A stretch of 12,449 nucleotides of DNA. Origin: Candidatus Kuenenia stuttgartensis (GTDB taxonomy: Bacteria; Planctomycetota; Planctomycetia; Isosphaerales; Isosphaeraceae). A program made the position numbers and the translations under genes. The notes below the pieces were generated by a model. It saw only the letters and a list, made by a program, of their open reading frames with translations, searched no databases and had not been told where the DNA came from. The first letter of the stretch is position 1. Every line of letters starts with the position of its first letter. The stretch is from assembly GCA_945872325.1 (NCBI GenBank), contig CAMBZY010000040.1, positions 1 through 12,449 on the forward strand. Direction: 5' to 3'. This document shows positions 6,314 to 12,449 of this stretch, in pieces.

Positions 6314-7927
6314 ATGATATCTCCCGATAACCCGAAGATCGACGAGCCTACGATCAGCCGCCGTCACAAGGCTTGGCTTGTTTTTAAAGTGATCGAACTT
6401 CGCTTGCGGTTTGTCATGGTTCTGGTCATCACTGGTCTCGTGTTTGGTTATTGGGACGAATTATCCAATCGTTACGAAAAATGGAATCGCAACCGTACCG
6501 GTGTTTCAAAAACCGTTTCTGATTCAGGCATGGAATTCTATTGCCCGATGCATCCATCTGTCGTTCGCGACAAGCCGTCAAATTGCCCAATCTGCGGAAT
6601 GCCACTTTCTCAACGCAAAACAGGCCTGAAAGAAGACCTTCCAACCGGCGTTCTGGCGCGGGTCAAACTTGCCCCTAATCGCATCGCTCAAGCTGGAATT
6701 CGTACGGAACCTGTCGCATTTCGCCCCCTGATAGAATCCGTTACCACCGTTGGACAAATCCAGTTCGATGAGCGCAGGATGGCCCGTATCTCCAGTAAGG
6801 CCAAGGGCTTGTCCCGTGTCGAAAAGCTCTATGTTAACTTCACAGGCGATCGGGTTGAAGCGGGTAAGCCATTGGCCGACCTTTACAGCCCTGAAATCTA
6901 CCAGACCGTCCGTGAACTCCTTCTGGCTAAGCATACGATCGCCGAACGTCCTACTTTGAATACGTCCCGATTCAATGGGCCGGATATCCTTGAAATAGCC
7001 CGCGAAAAGCTCACGCTCTGGGGCGTCACACCTGCCCAGATGGACGATATCCTGACCAACAACCGCGCCGATTTCAAACTCCCCCTACTCTCTCCAATCT
7101 CTGGAATCGTCGTCAGAAAAAATGTCGTTGAAGGCCAGTACGTCAACGAAGGCGACCCCATTTTTGAGGTGGCTGATCTTCGCCATGTCTGGGTCACAGC
7201 ACAAATTTTCGAAGATCAGATCAGCCGGGTTTATGTTGGCCAAAAAGTTCACGCCTCTGTAAATGCTATACCAGGAAAGAATTTCGAAGGCATTGTGGCG
7301 TTTATTGATCCCGCTTTGAATCCTGAAACTCGAACCGTCGCCGTCCGTTATGATCTGGCGAACACCTCTGGAGAACTCAAGCCCGGGATGTATGCCACTG
7401 TGACGGTGAAAACTCCTGTGTCCGAGACGCCTCTATTTCGAGAAATTCTGGCCCAGAAAAATCAGAAAATTCACGTGGTCGCGAAGCCATCCCCAACCGT
7501 GGCCGACCAGAAAATTTGCCCTGTCACGAAAAAAGAACTAGGCTCGATGGGTCCACCCATCAATGTCAGCCTGACCGAAACCCGGAAGGTCTGGATCTGC
7601 TGTAACTCTTGTGAGGAAAAGCTAAAATCGAATCCCGATAAGTTTCTGGGGATCCCTGAACCAGCCCCAACAGGTACGGTTTTGACCATTCCCGAATCGT
7701 CCGTGATCGACACCGGCACTCGAAAAATTGTTTATATCGAAGCCGAGCCAGGTGTTTTTGAAGGCCGGGAAGTCACTTTAGGAGCCCGTTCAGGCGAATT
7801 TTATCCCGTTCTTGATGGGCTCGAACCAGGCCAGCGAATCGCCACGGCCGGGTCATTCCTGATCGATGCCGAAACACGATTAAATCCAGGAGCATCAGGG
7901 ACTTACTTCGGGTCCACCAAGCCATGA
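6314..7927 (+). CDS. cusB: CusB-like RND efflux periplasmic adaptor with two Cys-rich metal-binding modules
   Basis: The adaptor links an inner-membrane RND pump to an outer-membrane channel and delivers metal, probably Cu(I)/Ag(I), to the pump. The 537 residues show: an N-terminal membrane segment about 32-46; a heavy-metal binding domain at 75-98 (C77-P-M-H80-P ... C91-P-x-C94-G-M); barrel-sandwich halves around 155-192 and 257-290 (SPISGIVVRKNVVEGQYVNEG); a helical hairpin between them about 193-253; a beta-barrel about 291-366; an inserted YHS-like module at 401-445 (C402-P-V-T, C429-C430-N-S-C433); and the membrane-proximal end at about 455-525 (IPESSVIDTG, LDGLEPGQRIATAGSFLID). ATG 6314 has AAGG 7 nt upstream. 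The stop codon overlaps the next ATG (ATGA, 7924-7927), implying translational coupling to the pump. Metal identity is inferred from the motifs and the pump's methionines; the symbol is by similarity. Confidence 0.9.
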   Translation: MISPDNPKIDEPTISRRHKAWLVFKVIELRLRFVMVLVITGLVFGYWDELSNRYEKWNRNRTGVSKTVSDSGMEFYCPMHPSVVRDKPSNCPICGMPLSQRKTGLKEDLPTGVLARVKLAPNRIAQAGIRTEPVAFRPLIESVTTVGQIQFDERRMARISSKAKGLSRVEKLYVNFTGDRVEAGKPLADLYSPEIYQTVRELLLAKHTIAERPTLNTSRFNGPDILEIAREKLTLWGVTPAQMDDILTNNRADFKLPLLSPISGIVVRKNVVEGQYVNEGDPIFEVADLRHVWVTAQIFEDQISRVYVGQKVHASVNAIPGKNFEGIVAFIDPALNPETRTVAVRYDLANTSGELKPGMYATVTVKTPVSETPLFREILAQKNQKIHVVAKPSPTVADQKICPVTKKELGSMGPPINVSLTETRKVWICCNSCEEKLKSNPDKFLGIPEPAPTGTVLTIPESSVIDTGTRKIVYIEAEPGVFEGREVTLGARSGEFYPVLDGLEPGQRIATAGSFLIDAETRLNPGASGTYFGSTKP

Positions 7928-10900
7928 TTGAAACCATCATTGAATGGTCGATCCGCAATCGGCTTGTTGTCATCCTGACCTCCCTCGCATTCGCAGCCAT
8001 CGGCCTCAGGGCCTATATCACAATGCCCGTGGATGCCATTCCAGACCTCTCCGAAAATCAGGTCATCGTTTTCACCGACTGGATGGGACGAAGCCCTCAA
8101 GAGATCGAAGATCAGGTCACCTATCCTCTTTCCGTGAACCTGCAAGGTCTTGCAGGTGTTAAGGTTGTGCGATCATCAAGCGAATTCAACTTCTCGATGA
8201 TCAACGTCATCTTCGATGACTCCGTGGACTATTATTTCGCCCGTCAACGAGTCGCCGAACGCCTCAGCCTCGCCTCCACTTACCTGCCTCCGTCTGTCAT
8301 CCCCTACATGGCTCCCGACGCCACAGCCTTGGGCCAAATATTTTGGTACACACTTGAAGGCGATGGAGTTGACCTTGGCGAACTTCGAGCCGTTCAAGAC
8401 TGGTTCGTCCGCTATCAGCTCAACAGCGTTCCCGGTGTGGCTGAAGTGGCGGGCGTGGGTGGAGCCCCCCGCGAATATCAAATTGACATCGACCCAAACA
8501 AACTCAGAGGCTTTAAAATCAGTCTCGGAGATGTGTATTCTGCTGTCGGGAAATCAAATGCATCTGTCGGTGGCCGAGTAGTTCATCAGGGGAATGCCGA
8601 ATATCTGATCCGATCCATCGGCTGGGTTCGTGGCCTTCGCGACGTGGAAACCATTGTGGTGGCTGAACGCGGTGGAGTTCCGATCACCGTAGGGCAACTT
8701 GGATCCGTTCAGATCGGGCCCGGGTTTCGTCGAAGCGTGCTCGAAAAAGACGGCCGGGAAACGGTGGGCGGTGTGGTTCTGATGAGGTTTGGAGAGAATC
8801 CACTGGAAGTGACCCGGCGAATTAAATCCAAAATTGAATCGCTCCAGTCAGGGCTTCCCGAAGGTGTCCGAATCGTTCCATTTTATGATAGAACTCCATT
8901 AATTCAAAATGCACTTGCAACTGTGACTGACACCGTAACCGAAGAATTGATTATCTGTTCAGTGATGATTCTGATTGTGATGGGACACTTGGGCGGAGCC
9001 ATGATTGTGGCTGTCACACTGCCTCTGGCCGTACTTTTCAGCTTTTTTATGATGCGTCTGTTTGGAATTCCATCAAATATCATGAGCCTTGCCGGAATTG
9101 CCATCTCTGTTGGTATTCTTGAAGATCAAGCTGTGGTGATGACTGAAAATGCAGCCCACCACTTGACCAGAAAGTATGGCAAAAACCGGGTTGTAGGTAA
9201 CAACCTCGATATTATTATTCCTGCATGTCAAACAGTAGGCCGACCAATTTTCTTCTCCGTTCTCATCACAATTCTTTCATTTCTACCTGTCTTTGCATTA
9301 TCGGGTATGGAAGGCAAAATGTTTCATCCTTTGGCCTGGACCAAAACATTTGCATTAATCGGTGTTGCCATACTCGCCATCACTCTAGTTCCTGCTCTCA
9401 TTCCATTATTTTTAAGAGGCAGGATCAAGTCCGAAGAAGATAGTTGGCTGATTCGAACCATGACTGCCATTTTCAAGCCCATGCTGGGCTGGCTGATGGA
9501 CCGGCCAACTCTTGTCTGCTGGCTGTTTGCCGTGATTCTCGGGTGTGGTTATCTTGCATCGACCCGACTTGGCCGCGAATTTATGCCCTCGCTCGATGAA
9601 GGCACGATTCTCGATATGCCTACAAGCGTTCCACGAATGTCAGTCACCCAGGCAACTGACGACCTGAAAGCCCGCGACTCGATTTTAAGAGCCTTTCCTG
9701 AAGTCGCAAGCGTCGTTGGGAAAGCCGGCAGAGCAGAAACGGCGACCGACCCGTCGCCTCTCGATATGATTGAAACGATGGTCAATCTTCACGACCGATC
9801 GCTTTGGTCTAAGCGCCATATCCGTTATGCAGAGATCCGACGACTCACCAACGACGCTCACAAATCACTTGTTTCCGCTGGAATATTATCAAACGCCGAC
9901 GACCTGAATTTCATTAACGATGCCTCGATGAAAGCGGCAGAACGAGTAGACACTGCCCTGCGCGATCATGCCCAATTGCATTTAGCCAGATATCGGCCGG
10001 AGCTCGGAATTTTGCTGGCCGATGAATCGATAAAATTCATTCTAAATGGATACGGCATCAGTTCATCAACTGTTTCACAAAACTTGAACTTATGGCAGCC
10101 GTTTCAGTCAGAGATGATCAAGACATATGCCAATCGGCTTGCAGTTGATCCGCAAGTGACAGACCTGATGCAACTTGCCGATCAGGTACATTCGAAAATT
10201 CTGGAGCTGAAATGGATTTCCGACTCGTCCTCAGAATTTATCGAGGAACAAAGCCTTTTGGTGAGATTAAAATCTGGGGCTGGAAGTCTGCTGGGGATCC
10301 CGAAAAAAGGCTGGGTTCATCGACTCCATGAAAATCTTGTGGAGAATCGCCATAAACTCATTCTAGCAGAAACACGCATCCTCAATTTCAGCTTATTTGA
10401 CCTGGCAGTCAACTATGCCCCTGCCTCATCTGTAGAGTCCATTTCCACTCTCGCTAACGAGCGTGGTCTATTGAAATCAAAACTTCCAGAAATGCAAGTC
10501 AACACTTTAGCGACACCTTTACAAAAAGAATTTGCGAGCCGATTATTATTATGGCCATTATCGAAAGACGAACTCGTGAAAGAACTTGACAGTGTGTTAC
10601 AAACTCCCGGTTGGGGTAATATCTGGACCCAGCCAATCATTAACAGAATCAACATGCTGGCCACAGGTGTTCGAACGGATGTGGGTGTGAAGGTTTTTGG
10701 CTCCGACCTGAATCAGATTCAAAACATCTCTCAGCAAGTCGCCGCCATTTTACGAGCTATCCCTGGGGCAGTGGATGTGGTACCCGATCAGGTGGTTGGT
10801 AAAGGTTATATTGAAATTGAAATCAATCGCGAAAAAGCCGCACGTTTCGGCATGAGTGTTGGTGACATTCAAAACGCAATTGAGGTGGCGCTTGGCGGAG

Positions 10901-11904
10901 CTTCTGTTTCCATGACAGTGGAAGGCAGAAAGCGATTCCCGATCCGGATTCGCTATGGACGCGACTTTCGCGATGATATTGACTCCATTCGCAACTTATT
11001 GATTTCATCCAATTCCGATGCGATGCCAGGAAACGCAAACAGTGCCATGGCAGATCGCAATAATGCAACAACCAGAAAACTCCAAGTCACACTCGGTCAG
11101 GTGGCTGATATTAAGGTGACGGAAGGCCCGTCAATGATCAAAAGCGAGAATGGCCTTCTGCGCTCTTACGTCCAACTGAACGTGCGCGACCGCGATGTGG
11201 TGGGTTTTGTCGAAGAAGCGCAACGTTCAGTCTCCAACGCCGTGAGACTTCCCCAAGGAATGTACCTGGAATGGTCAGGAGAATTTGAGCATCAGGTGAG
11301 GGCCAGAAAAACCCTCCAGATTGTATTTCCAGCCGTTACGGGAATTATCATCATTTTATTATATCTCACATATAAAGACTGGTCAGACGTGGGCCTGATT
11401 ATGCTCTCTGTGCTTGGAGCACTGGCCGGGGGAGCCATTTTCCAATGGCTTTTTGGATTTCGATTCAGCGTAGCAGTATGGGTGGGCTATATCGCCTGTT
11501 TTGGGATGGCCGTGGAAACCGGTATCGTCATGCTGGTTTATCTGCGTGAAGCGATCGCCGAACGTGGCGGACTAGAGCAAATCGGTTCCGTTGCCGAACT
11601 CCGAGAAGCCGTTTTGGAAGGCGCCATTCACCGACTGAGGCCAAAATTACTGACAGAGGGAACCACCATTATCGCGATCGCCCCTATGCTTTGGGCCGAC
11701 GGAGTAGGCGCGGAAGTCATTCGCCCGATGGCCGCACCTGTGCTGGGCGGACTGCTGGTAGCCGACGAAGTGATCGATGTCTTTCTGCCAGTTCTCTATT
11801 TTGCTGTCCAGAAACGCAAGTGGAGGAAACTTCGTGGACTGCCGTTTTATGCGGATATTGACCACATAAAAGAGACTCGAATAACCAATTCTGACAAAAC
11901 ATGA
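7924..11904 (+). CDS. cusA: CusA/CzcA-family heavy-metal RND efflux pump, unusually long
   Basis: This proton-driven inner-membrane trimeric pump exports metal ions from periplasm or cytoplasm. The N-terminus (IRNRLVVILTS, then MPVDAIPDLSENQV at 34-47) is diagnostic of the heavy-metal RND family. Transmembrane segments appear at about 12-30, 341-497 (several), 530-547 and 1132-1295 (five). In TM4, Asp401 and Glu408 (LEDQAVVMTEN) keep the proton-relay acids. Three Met corresponding to the CusA metal-site triad are present: M565 (ILDMPTSVP), M911 (INRINMLATG) and M977 (AARFGMSVG), arguing for Cu/Ag. The length of 1326 compares with about 1050 for E. coli CusA. About 250 extra residues lie at 631-880, between the periplasmic LHDRSLW strand and the KDELVKELDSVLQTPGWGNI helix, and about 20 polar residues at 1029-1052. 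No frameshift is seen. It overlaps the adaptor by 4 nt; no CusC follows. Confidence 0.92.
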   Translation: MIETIIEWSIRNRLVVILTSLAFAAIGLRAYITMPVDAIPDLSENQVIVFTDWMGRSPQEIEDQVTYPLSVNLQGLAGVKVVRSSSEFNFSMINVIFDDSVDYYFARQRVAERLSLASTYLPPSVIPYMAPDATALGQIFWYTLEGDGVDLGELRAVQDWFVRYQLNSVPGVAEVAGVGGAPREYQIDIDPNKLRGFKISLGDVYSAVGKSNASVGGRVVHQGNAEYLIRSIGWVRGLRDVETIVVAERGGVPITVGQLGSVQIGPGFRRSVLEKDGRETVGGVVLMRFGENPLEVTRRIKSKIESLQSGLPEGVRIVPFYDRTPLIQNALATVTDTVTEELIICSVMILIVMGHLGGAMIVAVTLPLAVLFSFFMMRLFGIPSNIMSLAGIAISVGILEDQAVVMTENAAHHLTRKYGKNRVVGNNLDIIIPACQTVGRPIFFSVLITILSFLPVFALSGMEGKMFHPLAWTKTFALIGVAILAITLVPALIPLFLRGRIKSEEDSWLIRTMTAIFKPMLGWLMDRPTLVCWLFAVILGCGYLASTRLGREFMPSLDEGTILDMPTSVPRMSVTQATDDLKARDSILRAFPEVASVVGKAGRAETATDPSPLDMIETMVNLHDRSLWSKRHIRYAEIRRLTNDAHKSLVSAGILSNADDLNFINDASMKAAERVDTALRDHAQLHLARYRPELGILLADESIKFILNGYGISSSTVSQNLNLWQPFQSEMIKTYANRLAVDPQVTDLMQLADQVHSKILELKWISDSSSEFIEEQSLLVRLKSGAGSLLGIPKKGWVHRLHENLVENRHKLILAETRILNFSLFDLAVNYAPASSVESISTLANERGLLKSKLPEMQVNTLATPLQKEFASRLLLWPLSKDELVKELDSVLQTPGWGNIWTQPIINRINMLATGVRTDVGVKVFGSDLNQIQNISQQVAAILRAIPGAVDVVPDQVVGKGYIEIEINREKAARFGMSVGDIQNAIEVALGGASVSMTVEGRKRFPIRIRYGRDFRDDIDSIRNLLISSNSDAMPGNANSAMADRNNATTRKLQVTLGQVADIKVTEGPSMIKSENGLLRSYVQLNVRDRDVVGFVEEAQRSVSNAVRLPQGMYLEWSGEFEHQVRARKTLQIVFPAVTGIIIILLYLTYKDWSDVGLIMLSVLGALAGGAIFQWLFGFRFSVAVWVGYIACFGMAVETGIVMLVYLREAIAERGGLEQIGSVAELREAVLEGAIHRLRPKLLTEGTTIIAIAPMLWADGVGAEVIRPMAAPVLGGLLVADEVIDVFLPVLYFAVQKRKWRKLRGLPFYADIDHIKETRITNSDKT

Positions 11905-12024
11905 CTTTACAATCCTGACTATCAAAACGTGTTAGTTTAATTGGTTTTTCTAAACAGTTTGCCTGAAACTGACTATAATAAACTAATCATTGCAAAAAGC
12001 TCCTGAATGGATTGGGTACCAGAC
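11905..12024 (+). promoter_or_regulatory. uvrC upstream region with perfect TATAAT box
   Basis: TATAAT at 11974-11979 is a perfect -10 element. Opposite it, at 16-18 bp upstream, only weak -35 sequences occur (around 11950-11957). A start near 11986 would give a leader of about 40 nt to ATG 12025. GTTTA and TAAAC (11935-11955) form only a weak 5-bp stem, so no clear terminator for the efflux operon was found. Confidence 0.4.
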
Positions 12025-12449
12025 ATGTCAACGGAACGTAAGGGTGGCGGAAACCGCAAGAAAAAGCCGGTTGCTGAGATTTCCGTGACAACCCCACCTG
12101 AGGCCGTTCCGGAATCTACACCTGAGGAATCGACACCTGAGGAAACATCGTCTCAGGAATCCATTCCGGCTATGGTGAACGATAAAAATCGTGGGACTCC
12201 GGAGGAAGAGAATCCTGGTCCGAAAGCGAAGGTTCGAAAGTTCCCTGCAAAGCCAGGCGTTTATTTGATGAAAGACGCTCAGGGACGCGTTGTTTACGTG
12301 GGTAAGGCCAAGAACTTACGTGCGAGAGCGGGAAGCTATTTTCAGAAAACATCGGAGACCGACCCCCGAATTCGTGACTGGATTGGCGAAGTCGTGGATA
12401 TCGACTTCCTTGAAGCGGAATCCGAAGTGGACGCCCTTCTGATGGAAGC
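12025..12449 (+). CDS. uvrC: UvrABC system protein C, N-terminal part (3' truncated by window end)
   Basis: UvrC is the excision nuclease subunit that makes the 3' and 5' incisions around DNA lesions bound by UvrB. The frame is open to the last base, so 141 residues are visible. The GIY-YIG domain begins at about residue 73: FPAKPGVYLMKD, then VVYVGKAKNLRARAGSYF (89-106) with the G-V-Y / Y-V-G signature and the catalytic-type LRxR segment, then AESEVDALLME (131-141), matching the acidic end of the domain in E. coli UvrC. Before it lies an extension of about 70 residues, basic at first (RKGGGNRKKKP) and then acidic and Pro/Thr/Glu-rich with a TPEE repeat; E. coli UvrC has only about 15 residues there. 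ATG 12007 is an in-frame alternative that would add 6 residues; neither start has a strong ribosome site. 12025 fits the TATAAT box better. Confidence 0.93.
   Translation, partial: MSTERKGGGNRKKKPVAEISVTTPPEAVPESTPEESTPEETSSQESIPAMVNDKNRGTPEEENPGPKAKVRKFPAKPGVYLMKDAQGRVVYVGKAKNLRARAGSYFQKTSETDPRIRDWIGEVVDIDFLEAESEVDALLME
12118..12144 (+). repeat. Short tandem repeat ACACCTGAGGAA (period 15) in the uvrC extension
   Basis: ACACCTGAGGAA occurs at 12118-12129 and again at 12133-12144, giving TPEES-TPEET in the protein. A related CACCTGAGG lies just upstream (12095-12103). This looks like local expansion of a disordered acidic linker. Confidence 0.7.

Noticed and set aside
11931..11958. Possible terminator after cusA (GTTTA / TAAAC with a T-rich loop).
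   Set aside because: The stem is only 5 A/T-rich base pairs and the T-run is in the loop rather than after the stem.

Overview
The window looks like chromosomal DNA of a planctomycete, probably of the Planctopirus/Schlesneria type. This is inferred from three things: the moderate GC content, the pairing of a GldG-like ABC auxiliary protein with a DUF4340 protein, and the style of the CusB and CusA proteins (Cys-rich modules in CusB, a very long CusA). No rRNA, tRNA, CRISPR array, transposase or integrase was seen. All genes I support lie on the + strand. Both ends cut through genes: a GldG-like protein at the left and UvrC at the right.

Region 1 (1-2533) is the end of what looks like an ABC-transport operon: the C-terminal part of a GldG-family auxiliary protein, then a membrane-anchored DUF4340 protein. 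Region 2 (2534-3784) starts with a strongly structured 60-nt intergenic segment. It is followed by an unannotated-looking protein that I read as a degenerate sulfotransferase-fold protein: the architecture is recognisable but both PAPS-binding motifs are lost. It carries an 80-residue Ser/Arg-rich tail with a run of 13 serines.

Region 3 (3785-6023) is branched-chain amino acid biosynthesis: ilvN (acetolactate synthase regulatory subunit), a stem-loop leader, ilvC (ketol-acid reductoisomerase), an 11-bp hairpin, and a small single-cluster [4Fe-4S] ferredoxin. The large subunit ilvB is not in the window. IlvN would feedback-control the first committed step, and IlvC would turn its product into the dihydroxy acid.

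Region 4 (6024-11904) is an AT-rich 290-bp control region followed by a two-gene heavy-metal (probably Cu/Ag) RND efflux operon. The adaptor (CusB-like) and pump (CusA-like) overlap by 4 nt. The adaptor carries two separate Cys-rich metal-binding modules. The pump is 1326 residues, about 280 more than E. coli CusA, because of an insertion of about 250 residues in the periplasmic part plus a smaller one. No outer-membrane channel (CusC) and no metal sensor is encoded here.

Region 5 (11905-12449) has a perfect TATAAT box and the start of uvrC (nucleotide excision repair), with an unusual acidic N-terminal extension before the GIY-YIG domain.

Most of the window is ordinary housekeeping and resistance content. 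The best leads are the pseudo-sulfotransferase with its Ser/Arg tail, the CusA insertion, and three structured intergenic RNAs/DNAs.
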